DNA of 64,000 nt from Bacillus_AD sp047238185. GTDB taxonomy: Bacteria; Bacillota; Bacilli; Bacillales; DSM-1321. Both the position numbers and the translations under genes were made by a program. The notes below the pieces were generated by a model. That model was not told where the DNA came from. It saw only the letters and a list, made by a program, of their open reading frames with translations, and did no database searches. Location: NCBI RefSeq assembly GCF_047238185.1, contig NZ_JBDFMI010000006.1, positions 1,116,001 through 1,180,000 on the forward strand. Direction: 5' to 3'. Shown piece by piece: positions 1 to 8,790 of the stretch. Position 1 is the first letter of the stretch, and each line of letters begins with the position of its first letter.

Positions 1-11
1 GAGGCGGGAGA

Positions 12-1772
12 ATGAAAAGCATCAGCATTGTTTGGAAGCTCTCGATTCTTACATTTATTGTACTTGTCTCTTTTTTTGGCATCCTATTATTCTCCCAGAC
101 GCTCTTTTTTGAAAAATTTTATATTTACCATAAAGGGAGTGAGCTGGAGAAACAATTGCGGGAGGCCAAAAAAGGGATTGCGCGGGCCCCAGGCAATGAA
201 GAGGTCATGGCTGCATATGCCGGGCAATTCATGGAAAAGAATAATGCCACTTTCAATGTGGTAAGGGATATCCCAAGCGTCTATCCGATAAACCCCTATC
301 GTATAAAGATAAGAACGGAAGGTGAAATAAAGCTGCTGATCCTGACTGAGGAGGGCATGAGCCTTGACCGGATCCCAAACAGGCTGAAAGCTGGGGATAA
401 GATTATAGCGGACGGCTTTTATATGGATGAGCAAGATAAAGTGATGGACCCTGTACAGGTGCAATTGGATGATGGGAATACGGCCGAGTTGCCGGAGGGC
501 TTATCCCGGACAGAGGGAACGGTTGTGGAATTGAACTTGCCTAAAAACCAGTCCTTCAATTCCTATTATCAGGATAGTTTATCAAGCAATATCCTGCTCT
601 CGATCTCGGCTAAGAAAGAAAGGATAAAGGAGTTGGATAAAGGGGAGAAAGTGCAGGTCGAATGGCAGGATAATGTCAGCGGCATCCATTATGTAGTCGT
701 TCTTTTGCCGCTTTCGTTGCCTGATGGGTCACCGCAATATGTAATGGCTTATACTTCCATACAACCTGTTGACGAAGCGATTGAAACAATGAAGCAGTAT
801 TATATTTATCTTGCAGGGGCAGGGGTCATCGTCTTGTTCCTGCTCAGTTACTTCTATTCAAAAATGGTGGCAAGGCCGCTTGTATCGTTAAATAAAGTGG
901 CAGGGCATTTGGCCAATCTGGATTTCGATGTGCATATGCCGAAGAGAAAAAAGGATGAGATAGGCGAATTATCAGAAAGCATGCAAAGCATGGCCAATCA
1001 GTTGAAAACGACGCTTGGCGAATTGAAGGCAGCAAATGAACAGCTTCAGCTGGATATTTTAAGAAAGCAGCAAACCGAACAATTGCGCAAAGAATTCACA
1101 GCTAATGTTTCCCACGAATTGAAAACACCTTTAGGTATTATCCGAGGTTTTACGGAAGGGCTGCAGGATGGCATTGCAGAGAAAAAAAAGGAACGCTATT
1201 TGAACCATATTCTCCATGAAGTCGAGCGGATGGACGAAATGGTATTGGACCTGCTCCAATTATCGAAGTATGAAGCAAATGTTATGAAGCTGGATTGCCA
1301 ATCGTTTTTGCTGGCTGGTCTTCTTGATGATGTAATTGATCTCTTTGGGGTTGAACTGGAAGAGAGAAAATTGTACATTGACTGCCAATCGGCAGGTACT
1401 CTTGCCGTTTATGCCGATGAGAAAAAAATAAGCCAAGTGTTCATTAATATTCTCAGTAATGCAATCAGGCATGCATCGCCGAATACGGCAATCAAAATGA
1501 TGGTCATCGACCACGGTGGGCAAATAGAAATCCAAATCGAAAATAGAGGAAATGCAATTCCCGAAAATAGGCTGGATCGGATATGGGATCAATTTTACCG
1601 GATTGATCCTTCGAGGGACCGTAAAATTGGGGGAACCGGCCTGGGCTTGGCTATTGTCAGCCAAATACTGCAGCTCCATGGCTGTGATTACGGGGTGATC
1701 AACATAGAAAATGGGGTTAGGTTTTACTTTTATTTAGAGAAAGGGGATGTTATGAGCGATGAACCGAATTAA
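12..1772 (+). CDS. Membrane sensor histidine kinase (HAMP, HisKA, HATPase)
   Basis: Two-component sensor kinase that should autophosphorylate on histidine and pass the phosphate to a response regulator, whose gene probably lies just left of the window. Seen: an N-terminal membrane segment (about residues 8-30), an extracytoplasmic sensor region of about 225 residues, a second membrane segment (about 258-282), a HAMP linker, an H-box with the phospho-acceptor in NVSHELKTP (His368), and a C-terminal ATPase with N-box and a GTGLGLAIV G2 box. The GGCGGGAG just before the ATG supports the start. The sensor region is unassigned, so the signal is unknown. It overlaps the next lipoprotein gene by 14 bp, suggesting cotranscription and perhaps a shared envelope role. 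Confidence 0.93.
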   Translation: MKSISIVWKLSILTFIVLVSFFGILLFSQTLFFEKFYIYHKGSELEKQLREAKKGIARAPGNEEVMAAYAGQFMEKNNATFNVVRDIPSVYPINPYRIKIRTEGEIKLLILTEEGMSLDRIPNRLKAGDKIIADGFYMDEQDKVMDPVQVQLDDGNTAELPEGLSRTEGTVVELNLPKNQSFNSYYQDSLSSNILLSISAKKERIKELDKGEKVQVEWQDNVSGIHYVVVLLPLSLPDGSPQYVMAYTSIQPVDEAIETMKQYYIYLAGAGVIVLFLLSYFYSKMVARPLVSLNKVAGHLANLDFDVHMPKRKKDEIGELSESMQSMANQLKTTLGELKAANEQLQLDILRKQQTEQLRKEFTANVSHELKTPLGIIRGFTEGLQDGIAEKKKERYLNHILHEVERMDEMVLDLLQLSKYEANVMKLDCQSFLLAGLLDDVIDLFGVELEERKLYIDCQSAGTLAVYADEKKISQVFINILSNAIRHASPNTAIKMMVIDHGGQIEIQIENRGNAIPENRLDRIWDQFYRIDPSRDRKIGGTGLGLAIVSQILQLHGCDYGVINIENGVRFYFYLEKGDVMSDEPN

Positions 1773-2268
1773 AACTTTACTGGCAGCGGTATCCATTCTT
1801 GCAGTATGTGCGCTTGGAGCCTGCGAAACGCCTGGCCAACATAATAAATCCGAGAAGGTAAACAGAGTGCAACCGGAGGAAAAAATAGATACGGAAGAAA
1901 AAAGCGAGAGCGGTCAATCATCACCGGACAAGGAAAACTCTTCGACCAGTAATCAATTGTTCATGATCATTGATCAAACACAGATCGAACCTCCCAATCA
2001 TTTTTATTTTAGTGTTAAAAAAGCGCCTGAAGGCTATAGATTGTATAATATGGCCTGGAAAGGCAAGCATCCTGTAAGCAATACATTCGATGAGGCTGTT
2101 GAAAATGGAAGAACAGGAGACAACGGTTTTTATTTTTCCGGCGACAGACAATTTTCCGGTTTTTTCTATGATGAAAAAGAGAAAGGAGACAAGGGAGAGG
2201 TGCAATTCACTTTCAAAAATGATCAAGGTAAAATCCTGATATGGAAGCATGCCATCACATTGAAGTGA
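1759..2268 (+). CDS. Small lipoprotein of unknown function
   Basis: Predicted secreted lipoprotein of 169 residues. The N-terminus has a basic start, a hydrophobic core and a lipobox ending LGAC, so Cys22 would be lipidated and the protein anchored outside the membrane. A charged, low-complexity linker rich in Glu, Lys and Ser follows, then a compact C-terminal domain that I do not recognise. The start lies inside the 3' end of the kinase gene (14-bp overlap), so it is probably translationally coupled. It might modulate the kinase, but that is inferred from position only. Confidence 0.8.
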   Translation: MNRIKTLLAAVSILAVCALGACETPGQHNKSEKVNRVQPEEKIDTEEKSESGQSSPDKENSSTSNQLFMIIDQTQIEPPNHFYFSVKKAPEGYRLYNMAWKGKHPVSNTFDEAVENGRTGDNGFYFSGDRQFSGFFYDEKEKGDKGEVQFTFKNDQGKILIWKHAITLK

Positions 2269-2336
2269 AGGGTATCTACAGATTATCCCTTGACAATTTG
2301 CACCAATAAGCGTTACGGTAAATAATAGAAATGAAT

Positions 2337-2420
2337 ATGTTGCTAGGGGTGCCTGTAACGGGCTGAGACTTTACCCTTATTACCTGATCTGGATCATGCC
2401 AGCGTAGGAAAGCGAAAACT
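2337..2420 (+). promoter_or_regulatory. TPP riboswitch (THI element) of the thiD operon
   Basis: The conserved TPP aptamer blocks are present in order: CTAGGGGTGCC, GGCTGAGA, ACCTGATCTGGAT and ATGCCAGCGTAGGAAA. A TTGACA hexamer at 2290-2295 may be the -35 of its promoter. The terminator at 2452-2487 is the likely expression platform, so thiamine pyrophosphate should switch off the downstream thi genes. Confidence 0.95.
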
Positions 2421-2451
2421 ACCTTTTATTTGCGTATATTAAAAGATAGAA

Positions 2452-2487
2452 GCCATTTTCCTTTTTATCGGAAGATGGCTTTTTTTA
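2452..2487 (+). terminator. Riboswitch-controlled intrinsic terminator
   Basis: A 10-bp stem (GCCATTTTCC with GGAAGATGGC, one G-U pair) is followed by a run of T. It lies between the TPP aptamer and thiD, as expected for premature termination when ligand is bound. Confidence 0.85.
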
Positions 2488-2626
2488 TAGGCTGTGAATC
2501 GTCCGTTTTCAGTATAATCAAAAATACATGGCTATCTATTCCATTCTATTGTTCTTCCAGCCTGGTAAGGTGCTTCAGCTTCGTTATTCTTTTCCATCTT
2601 ATTCATTGGAACAGGAGGTTCTTGAA

Positions 2627-3433
2627 TTGCGGAATTACCGAAAAGCCGTTCTATCGATTGCAGGTTCTGATTCATCAGGAGGCGCAGGCATACAGGCTGA
2701 TGTAAAGACATGCTCGGCGCTTGGGGTTTACGGAATGAGTGTCATTACGGCAATCACAGCCCAAAATACTAAAGGCGTTTCGTTGGTGGAGGATGTGTCC
2801 CCTCAATTAGTGGCAGAACAGGTGAAAATGGTGATGGATGATATATTTCCTGAATCAATTAAAATAGGGATGGTTTCCAGCGCTGCGATCATTGAATCGG
2901 TCGCTGCCGTTTTGGAAAAGTACCCTATTAGGAATCTGGTGGTCGATCCGGTCATGGTTTCGAAAAGCGGCTATCACTTACTGTCCTTGGATGCGGAATG
3001 TGCATTAACGGAAGTGCTCCTTCCCCTTGCCGACCTAGTTACGCCTAATATTCCGGAAGCGGAAGTGCTATCAGGAATGAAGATTCATAGCTTGGGAGAC
3101 ATGGAGAAGGCAGCCAGAAAAATCCTAATGTCAGGTCCGTCGATGGTTTTGGTAAAGGGAGGGCATTTATCAGGCGCAGCGAAAGATATTCTTGTAAGTA
3201 AAGATTCTGTGCGTGTATTCCAATCTGAACGGATCGGCAAACCCAATACACATGGGACTGGCTGCACGCTTTCTTCCGCCATTGCGGCCCACCTTGCCTT
3301 AGGCTTTCAGATGGAGGAAGCTGTCGAGTTAAGCAAGCGTTATGTGACTGAAGCAATCGGACACAGCTTCCAAATTGGCGGCGGAATTGGCCCTGTCCAT
3401 CATTTTTACCAATGGGAGGAGCATTTTAAATGA
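2627..3433 (+). CDS. thiD: Hydroxymethylpyrimidine / phosphomethylpyrimidine kinase
   Basis: ThiD phosphorylates HMP twice to HMP pyrophosphate for thiamine synthesis. This 268-residue protein has the usual family length. It opens with the substrate-binding AGSDSSGGAGIQ segment (residues 12-23) and carries the ribokinase-family anion hole GTGC (210-213). I chose the TTG at 2627 because AGGAGG lies 8 bases upstream and the family motif starts about ten residues in; an ATG at 2528 would add an unconserved tail. It shares an ATGA overlap with thiM, so the genes are coupled. The TPP riboswitch upstream should repress it. Confidence 0.95.
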   Translation: MRNYRKAVLSIAGSDSSGGAGIQADVKTCSALGVYGMSVITAITAQNTKGVSLVEDVSPQLVAEQVKMVMDDIFPESIKIGMVSSAAIIESVAAVLEKYPIRNLVVDPVMVSKSGYHLLSLDAECALTEVLLPLADLVTPNIPEAEVLSGMKIHSLGDMEKAARKILMSGPSMVLVKGGHLSGAAKDILVSKDSVRVFQSERIGKPNTHGTGCTLSSAIAAHLALGFQMEEAVELSKRYVTEAIGHSFQIGGGIGPVHHFYQWEEHFK

Positions 3434-4236
3434 TTGTACATGAACTCAGTTCACTGTTTCAGCGAGTAAAAAAACAAAGGCCGTTAATCGTCCATTATAC
3501 GAACGAAGTCACTATCAATGATTGTGCCAATATCACATTAGCCTGCGGTGCAAGTCCCCTGATGAGCTATAACGATGCGGAATTGGAGGATATTATGGAT
3601 ATTGCGGATGCAGTTGTCATCAATATCGGCACTATGAATACAGCCAGGCTTCCGCTGTTTTTTGAAGCGGGAAAGGCTGCAAATGCATTTGGAAAACCTA
3701 TCATTCTTGATCCTGTTGGCGTTTTTGCTTCAAAAGAAAGGATGAATTTTACTGAAAAGCTGCTTCAAGAAATCCAATTTGCCGTCATAAAAGGCAATAT
3801 GGCTGAGATTCAGGCATTATCAGGCATGCAGGCTGAGGGAAAAGGGGTGGATGCAGATGAGAGCGGCAAAATGGATGCCAAAGAATTAATGAAGCTTGCT
3901 TCATCTCTCCGTACAGTCATTGCAGCGACTGGTAAAGAGGATATCATTGGCGATTATTCAAGAGTAGCTTTAGTAAAAAACGGAACTCCGGCATTAAAGG
4001 CGGTGACGGGAACCGGCTGTATGACAGCAAGCTTAATAGCAAGCTGTTCAGCCGTTGCCGATGATTATTTGATGGGTGCTTCAGCGGGAGTTCTGGCCAT
4101 GTCCTTATGCGGTGAACTAGCTGACCGGGATGGATCGGGAACTGGTACATTTAGAGTCAAATTGATGGATGAAATGTATCGTCTGGTTCCAGAAGTGATA
4201 GGCCAAAAAGGGAAGGTGGAGTGGAAAGAATGGTAA
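3430..4236 (+). CDS. thiM: Hydroxyethylthiazole kinase
   Basis: ThiM phosphorylates 4-methyl-5-(2-hydroxyethyl)thiazole, salvaging the thiazole half of thiamine. The protein has 268 residues, typical for the family. Visible features are the N-terminal PLIVHYTNEVT block, DPVG in the middle, and the C-terminal anion hole VTGTGC (192-197) with the conserved Cys197. It starts inside the thiD stop (ATGA) and overlaps tenA, so thiD-thiM-tenA-thiE looks like one tightly packed TPP-controlled unit. Confidence 0.95.
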   Translation: MIVHELSSLFQRVKKQRPLIVHYTNEVTINDCANITLACGASPLMSYNDAELEDIMDIADAVVINIGTMNTARLPLFFEAGKAANAFGKPIILDPVGVFASKERMNFTEKLLQEIQFAVIKGNMAEIQALSGMQAEGKGVDADESGKMDAKELMKLASSLRTVIAATGKEDIIGDYSRVALVKNGTPALKAVTGTGCMTASLIASCSAVADDYLMGASAGVLAMSLCGELADRDGSGTGTFRVKLMDEMYRLVPEVIGQKGKVEWKEW

Positions 4237-4898
4237 CCGATGAATTATACGATGTTAGCAAAGAGATTTGGCAAGCCTATTTGGTCCATCCTTTTGTTGA
4301 AGAGATGAGAACAGGAAAGCTGGATAGAGGGAAGTTCGAACACTATTTGATTCAGGACTACCTATACTTGAAGGAGTATGCCAAAGTTTTTGCGCAATGT
4401 ATGGTAAAATCATCCACTTTGGAAGAGATGCGTTTTTTTCATAACGGAATCAGTAATCTCCTCAATGTGGAAAGTGGCGTGCACATCGAGTATCTTCGGA
4501 GCATGGGGCATATCATTGAAGATCTGGAAAAAGAACGGGCCGATGAAGTGACTGAAGCGTATACCAATCATATGAAAGGGATTGCACTGACTGGAGACCT
4601 GAAGCAATTGGCCGTTGCCATGCTTCCCTGTGTGTGGAGTTATTATGAAATCGGGATGCATATGGTTAAAAATCAAGAGGATGCTGAGGGTACTATATAT
4701 AAAGAATGGATTGCAGCTTATTCGGATAACGGCTATGCCGGCATTTGCCGGGATTGGCTGGAGTATACAAACCGGCTTATCGCCAACTGTACGGAAGAAG
4801 AAGCAGAAAAATTATCAGCCATATTTAGGACATCCAGTTTATACGAGCTTCGTTTTTGGGATAATGCTTATATGAATGAGGCTGTTAAGTTTGAGTAG
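4230..4898 (+). CDS. tenA: Aminopyrimidine aminohydrolase (thiaminase II)
   Basis: TenA hydrolyses 4-amino-5-aminomethyl-2-methylpyrimidine to HMP, the salvage step for degraded thiamine. The 222-residue all-helical protein has the family length and the catalytic cysteine in LPCVWSYYEIG (Cys134), plus acidic and tyrosine residues such as QDYLYL near residue 40. A GTG at 4221 is possible, but the ATG at 4230 has GGAAGGTGGAG at a better distance. Its substrate could be supplied by the ThiYXZ-like importer at 49.9-52.7 kb. It overlaps thiM by 7 bp and thiE by 23 bp. Confidence 0.94.
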   Translation: MVTDELYDVSKEIWQAYLVHPFVEEMRTGKLDRGKFEHYLIQDYLYLKEYAKVFAQCMVKSSTLEEMRFFHNGISNLLNVESGVHIEYLRSMGHIIEDLEKERADEVTEAYTNHMKGIALTGDLKQLAVAMLPCVWSYYEIGMHMVKNQEDAEGTIYKEWIAAYSDNGYAGICRDWLEYTNRLIANCTEEEAEKLSAIFRTSSLYELRFWDNAYMNEAVKFE

Positions 4899-5520
4899 AA
4901 GAAAATTATTAGAGAGTAAACTAGGCGTTTATGTTGTTTCCGATACAGAATTATTGAAGGAGAAGGGGTTCATGCCTTCTATGAGGCATGTGCTCGAAGG
5001 TGGAGTGAAAGCTATTCAATTGCGTGAAAAGGATTGCACTGCATCGGAATTCCTCGAGAAAGCGAAGGAGCTCAGAGAACTGACGCAAACATACGGAGCC
5101 TTGTTTTTTGTCAATGACCGTATTGATATTGCTCTACTCTCGGGTGCGGATGGCGTCCATATCGGCCAAAAGGATGTCCCGCTTGCCGATGCCCGTTGTT
5201 TGATGGGGGAAGGAGCCTATATAGGTGTTTCCGTCCAAACGGTACAGCAAGCGGTTGATGCGGAAAGGGAAGGGGCTGACTATGTGGGCGTGGGAGCGAT
5301 GTTCAGCACTGAACGTAAGAAAGATGCAATACGTGTAACAATAGGAACGTTACAGAAAATAAGGGAGGCAGTGTCTGTTCCAATCGTTTTGATTGGTGGA
5401 TTGACGCTTGATAATAGAGCTTTTTTTTCTGGAATAAAAGTAGAGGGTTATGCTGTTATTTCAGCTATTTTAGGGGCTGAGGATATACAAGCAGAGGCAG
5501 AAAAATGGGTTATTCCGTAA
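4876..5520 (+). CDS. thiE: Thiamine-phosphate synthase
   Basis: ThiE joins HMP pyrophosphate and thiazole phosphate into thiamine phosphate. It is a 214-residue TIM barrel with recognisable QLREKD, NDRIDIALLSGADGVHIGQ and IGGLTLDN segments, the last two forming pyrophosphate and phosphate sites. The start is uncertain: ATG 4876 overlaps tenA by 23 bp and has no strong ribosome site, and TTG 4891 is an alternative. It is last of the four salvage genes. No thiC, thiG or thiS was seen in the window, so this locus serves salvage and condensation rather than de novo ring synthesis. Confidence 0.93.
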   Translation: MRLLSLSRRKLLESKLGVYVVSDTELLKEKGFMPSMRHVLEGGVKAIQLREKDCTASEFLEKAKELRELTQTYGALFFVNDRIDIALLSGADGVHIGQKDVPLADARCLMGEGAYIGVSVQTVQQAVDAEREGADYVGVGAMFSTERKKDAIRVTIGTLQKIREAVSVPIVLIGGLTLDNRAFFSGIKVEGYAVISAILGAEDIQAEAEKWVIP

Positions 5521-5591
5521 TTTGCTAATATTTTCTTTCTCTAATTATGCTGAGTACTGGCTATAATGGATAGTATTCTGAACGTGATAGG

Positions 5592-5804
5592 ATGAAGACT
5601 TTGATTAAAGCAGGAATTGCCTTATTGATCAGCGGAATAGCTCTCTCATTGGTTTCTACCTTTTTATTGAATGAGCAAACGCCTTATTTGAATTACATCC
5701 AGACTGCGGGTTTTCTGATAGGCGTAATAGGTTTATTCATGATGGAAAGAAACCGGGTAAAGGCAAAGGCAGAGAGCAGAAGAAAACAAAGAACTGAAAA
5801 ATGA
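5592..5804 (+). CDS. Small two-helix membrane protein
   Basis: A 70-residue protein with two hydrophobic segments (about residues 5-26 and 36-51), a short polar turn, and a very basic cytoplasmic-looking tail (ERNRVKAKAESRRKQRTEK). I do not recognise a named family. A TATAAT at 5562-5567 may be its -10, and a terminator sits directly on its stop, so it appears to be a separate unit between the thi operon and the next small gene. Confidence 0.6.
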   Translation: MKTLIKAGIALLISGIALSLVSTFLLNEQTPYLNYIQTAGFLIGVIGLFMMERNRVKAKAESRRKQRTEK

Positions 5805-5825
5805 CAGCCGCAGGTTGTCATTTTT
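5801..5825 (+). terminator. Intrinsic terminator after the small membrane protein
   Basis: ATGACAGCC pairs with GGTTGTCAT (one G-U) around a short loop and is followed by TTTTT. Confidence 0.75.
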
Positions 5826-5903
5826 CGTGTTTTGATAGGCAGGAACGTTTATAATCTGTATAGATGTCCAAATGGCCGAATACATAGGAAAAGGAGTGGA
5901 GAA

Positions 5904-6134
5904 ATGTACTTGACGGTGAAGGAAGCAGCGGAATACTTATCCGTTTCGCCGACTTATGTGGAGCAGCTCATTCTGAATAATAAAATCAGGACGCTTTACG
6001 ATGGCGAACAGCATTTAATTTACAAAAACCAATTTAAGACGCATTTTGAACAACTGGAGAAATACCAATATTTAATCGATGAGATTCAAAGTGAACCTAT
6101 ACCGGAAGATATGGATATTAAGGATGAAGACTAA
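5904..6134 (+). CDS. Excisionase-type winged helix-turn-helix protein
   Basis: A 76-residue protein whose first 50 residues match the MerR-like/excisionase DNA-binding pattern (LTVKEAAEYLSVSPTYVEQLI, then a wing of the kind KIRTLYDGEQHLIYK). The tail is acidic. ATG 5904 is preferred because AAGGAGTGG lies 5 to 13 bases upstream; upstream in-frame codons lack a ribosome site. No integrase or phage gene is adjacent, so this is probably a small cellular regulator rather than a phage excisionase. Confidence 0.7.
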   Translation: MYLTVKEAAEYLSVSPTYVEQLILNNKIRTLYDGEQHLIYKNQFKTHFEQLEKYQYLIDEIQSEPIPEDMDIKDED

Positions 6135-6152
6135 TGTTTTCATCCTTTTTTT
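6121..6152 (+). terminator. Terminator between convergent genes
   Basis: AGGATGAA pairs with TTCATCCT and is followed by seven T. It overlaps the end of the HTH gene, and may also serve the converging LysR gene. Confidence 0.65.
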
Positions 6153-6159
6153 GCGCATT

Positions 6160-7062
6160 TTATTCGTCATTAGGATTTTTGTGAAAATCAACCTGAGTCA
6201 GCATTTTCAGCAATTCTCTTAAAGCGAAGGACTGATAGGCGCCCTTTTTTGTGATAATCCCAAGCGTCCATGGGAGTGCAGGCTCCCCTATCGAAATGAT
6301 TTTGACATTTTCATTATTTTGTTTCTGGTAGATGGAACGGGGCAACAGAGTGATGCCGAGGTTTGAAGCAACCAGCTCAATGATTAAATCCCACTGGGAG
6401 CTCCGGTACGAGATTTCAGGGATAAATCCGCTTTTTTCACATGCATGTATGACATAGTCATGCAAGGTGAAATCTTCTGAGAATAAAATGAATCTTTCAT
6501 CCTTTAATTGTTTCAAAGGCACTATTTCTTGCTGTGCCAAGTGATGGTTTTCATGGATGTACAAAACAAATTCGTCTTGAATAAAAGGATAGGTATTGAA
6601 TACGTCCTCATTTGCCGGCAATACAACTATTCCCAAGTCTATCTCTCCATGTTCGACATATTGGCCGATCACTTTAGCTCCCCTTTCAACCAGTTCAAGT
6701 GTAACCTTCGGGTATTTAGCATGGAACCGATGGGCGATTTCCGGAAAAAATAGCGTGCCGATCAAAGGTGGAATGCCAATCTTAATTTCACCGGCAGCGA
6801 TATCCCGAAGATCATCCAACAGAACATTCAGTTCAGCAAGGGCCTGTGCCGCCTTTTGACCCTGGCGAAAAACAATCCTACCCGCGTCCGTTAGCTGAAG
6901 GTGCCTGGTTGAACGGTCAAATAGTGTTACTTGAAGTTCCTCCTCTAATTTTTTAACTGCCTTGCTCAAGGATGGCTGGGTTACATAGGAATGTGCCGCA
7001 GCTTTTGTGAAGCTTTTATGGCTGGCTACTTCCATAAATGATGTAATATCTCTTAATTCCAT
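6160..7062 (-). CDS. LysR-family transcriptional regulator (CidR/YwbI-like)
   Basis: A 300-residue LysR regulator. Residues 1-60 form the winged HTH (SFTKAAAHSYVTQPSLSKAVKKLEEEL) and the rest is a periplasmic-binding-like effector domain beginning near EIKIGIPPLIGTLFFPEI. That IGIPPLIGTLFFP stretch resembles the CidR/YwbI branch as I remember it. It is transcribed away from the permease/dehydrogenase pair at 7455-9567. LysR genes often control their divergent neighbour, so regulation of that pair is a reasonable inference. The effector is unknown. Confidence 0.88.
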   Translation of the reverse strand: MELRDITSFMEVASHKSFTKAAAHSYVTQPSLSKAVKKLEEELQVTLFDRSTRHLQLTDAGRIVFRQGQKAAQALAELNVLLDDLRDIAAGEIKIGIPPLIGTLFFPEIAHRFHAKYPKVTLELVERGAKVIGQYVEHGEIDLGIVVLPANEDVFNTYPFIQDEFVLYIHENHHLAQQEIVPLKQLKDERFILFSEDFTLHDYVIHACEKSGFIPEISYRSSQWDLIIELVASNLGITLLPRSIYQKQNNENVKIISIGEPALPWTLGIITKKGAYQSFALRELLKMLTQVDFHKNPNDE

Positions 7063-7399
7063 GGATACCTCCTATTTATTCGTTTTTCGCATGAATAGTA
7101 TTCTTAATATTCATTTTACTTATAGGCCATCTGGTTGTAAACTTCATTATGTTACTAACATTTGTTATATCCATATATTAAAAAATCCTAGCTGAAACAG
7201 GGCGCAATTCTTTTGGGATAATGGTTAATAATGTAATATGTGTGATTAATCGTAATGTTGTCTATTGTGCAGATATGGATTTTTAAGGGTGAAAATGCTA
7301 TTTGAATAATTTTATGGAGCTGAATGGAAACGATATACGATTATCCTAAACAACGGATTATAGCAGATGAGAAGTAAGAGAACATGGAGGGAGCCAAAA
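7063..7399. other. Divergent intergenic region, LysR gene / permease
   Basis: An AT-rich stretch of about 340 bases with no gene. It must hold promoters for both directions, but I could not name a convincing hexamer pair or LysR T-N11-A site with confidence. Confidence 0.5.
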
Positions 7400-7462
7400 A
7401 TGAAAAGGCTTTTTTGGCAGGAGAAAGGAAATCACAGGGAAGGGGTGAGATTGCTTGATTAG
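7400..7462 (+). CDS. Possible 20-codon leader peptide overlapping the permease start
   Basis: The ATG at 7400 lies 8 bases after GGAGGG and opens 20 codons (MKRLFWQEKGNHREGVRLLD) that stop at 7460-7462, a few bases past the TTG start of the permease in another frame. The layout would couple permease translation to the leader. It could be chance; only the ribosome site and overlap support it. Confidence 0.25.
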   Translation: MKRLFWQEKGNHREGVRLLD

Positions 7463-8741
7463 CATTCTTGTAGGTTTAATTTTACTTATGGCTCTTGCTT
7501 ATTTAGGTTGGTCCATTATTTGGGTAGCGCCTGTTGTGGCCGGAGTGGTTGCATTGATGAGCGGCCTCAATGTATTTGATACGTATACAGGGACTTATAT
7601 GGAAGGGTTGGTCGGATTTGTCCAAAAATGGTTCCCTATATTCTTGCTGGGGGCTGTTTTCGGAAAACTTATGGAAGAAACAGGGGCGGCTAAATCGGTT
7701 GCCCGCCAGGTTACTAGATTAATCGGCAAGAAGAGGGCAATTTTAGGGGTGCTCATTGCTTCCGCTTTATTAACCTATGGTGGTGTGAGTTTGTTTGTCG
7801 TTGTATTTGCCATTTATCCGATAGCCCTGGAATTATTTAGGGAAGCGAACGTCTCAAGAAAACTGCTTGTCCCGACCTTTGCGCTCGGTGCATTTACATT
7901 TACGATGACATCGATGCCGGGGACAGCGCAGATACAGAATTTGATACCGATGGATTATTTTCATACGACACCTGCTTCAGGTTTGATCATAGGTATTGTA
8001 ACGACTCTTATTATGGCTGTAGGGGGCTATTTTTGGCTTGCTTTCAGGCAGCGGATGCTGACTTCCAAGGGTGAAGTGTTTACAGAGCCGAAACATACGG
8101 AAGCAGACCATTCAACGGCGGATGAAAAGGTGCCTAATTGGATTATCTCGTTAATTCCGCTCATTGTCGTTGTCGTGTTACTGAACGTCTTAAAGCTAGA
8201 GCCGATTTTTGCTTTATTGCTTGGTGTGTTAAGCATCATGATTATTAATCTGAAAGACTATAAAAAATTTGTTTTTTCTATCAATGAAGGAGCGAAAGGC
8301 TCTGTGATGGCCATTCTTAATACGAGTGCAGCTGTTGGCTTTGGGGCGGTCATTGCCGTAGTGCCGGCGTTTGAGCATATTACATCCTGGCTGCTTCATA
8401 TCTCAAGCAATCCGTTGGTCGCAGAATCTTTTGCCGTCCAAGTCATGTCGATTATCACAGGTTCCGCTTCAGGAGGGATGGGAATTACGCTTACTGCTTT
8501 GGGGGACACGTTTTATCACATGTCCCAGTCGACGGGCATCAGCCCGGACGCTTTCCACCGAATGGCTGCGGTTGCCTCGGGAGCATCCATCTTTCCGAAT
8601 AATGGTGCTCTCTTAACATTATTGGCTGTTACAGGCATGACCCATAAAGAAACTTATAAAGATGTGTTTGTCGTGGCTTTCTTGATCCCGACGATCGCTA
8701 TGGTTGTCGGTATCATAATGGGTGCTGTCGGATTGGTTTAA
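7455..8741 (+). CDS. GntP-family permease, probable hydroxybutyrate importer
   Basis: A 428-residue integral membrane protein with about eleven to twelve hydrophobic segments and the GntP-family look (GVSLFVVVFAIYPIALELFRE, SGGMGITLTALGDTF). It resembles YxjC of B. subtilis, which is linked to hydroxybutyrate dehydrogenase. The TTG start is chosen because AAGGGGTG lies about 7 bases upstream. The next gene, 49 bp on, is a 3-hydroxybutyrate dehydrogenase, so import of 3-hydroxybutyrate or a related short hydroxyacid is likely. The CoA-transferase genes (scoAB) that accompany this pair in B. subtilis are absent here. Confidence 0.88.
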   Translation: MISILVGLILLMALAYLGWSIIWVAPVVAGVVALMSGLNVFDTYTGTYMEGLVGFVQKWFPIFLLGAVFGKLMEETGAAKSVARQVTRLIGKKRAILGVLIASALLTYGGVSLFVVVFAIYPIALELFREANVSRKLLVPTFALGAFTFTMTSMPGTAQIQNLIPMDYFHTTPASGLIIGIVTTLIMAVGGYFWLAFRQRMLTSKGEVFTEPKHTEADHSTADEKVPNWIISLIPLIVVVVLLNVLKLEPIFALLLGVLSIMIINLKDYKKFVFSINEGAKGSVMAILNTSAAVGFGAVIAVVPAFEHITSWLLHISSNPLVAESFAVQVMSIITGSASGGMGITLTALGDTFYHMSQSTGISPDAFHRMAAVASGASIFPNNGALLTLLAVTGMTHKETYKDVFVVAFLIPTIAMVVGIIMGAVGLV

Positions 8742-8790
8742 GGACAAAAGGGTATAGAAAAACAAACAGAAAAAGTGGAGGAATGCTATC

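Noticed and set aside
2430..2705. Plus-strand frame overlapping the riboswitch terminator and the thiD start
   Set aside because: It runs through the terminator hairpin and out of frame into thiD; the TPP leader and the TTG start of thiD explain the region.
5904..6134. Prophage or integrative element marked by an excisionase-like gene
   Set aside because: No integrase, attachment repeat or phage gene is nearby; flanking genes are ordinary chromosomal ones.
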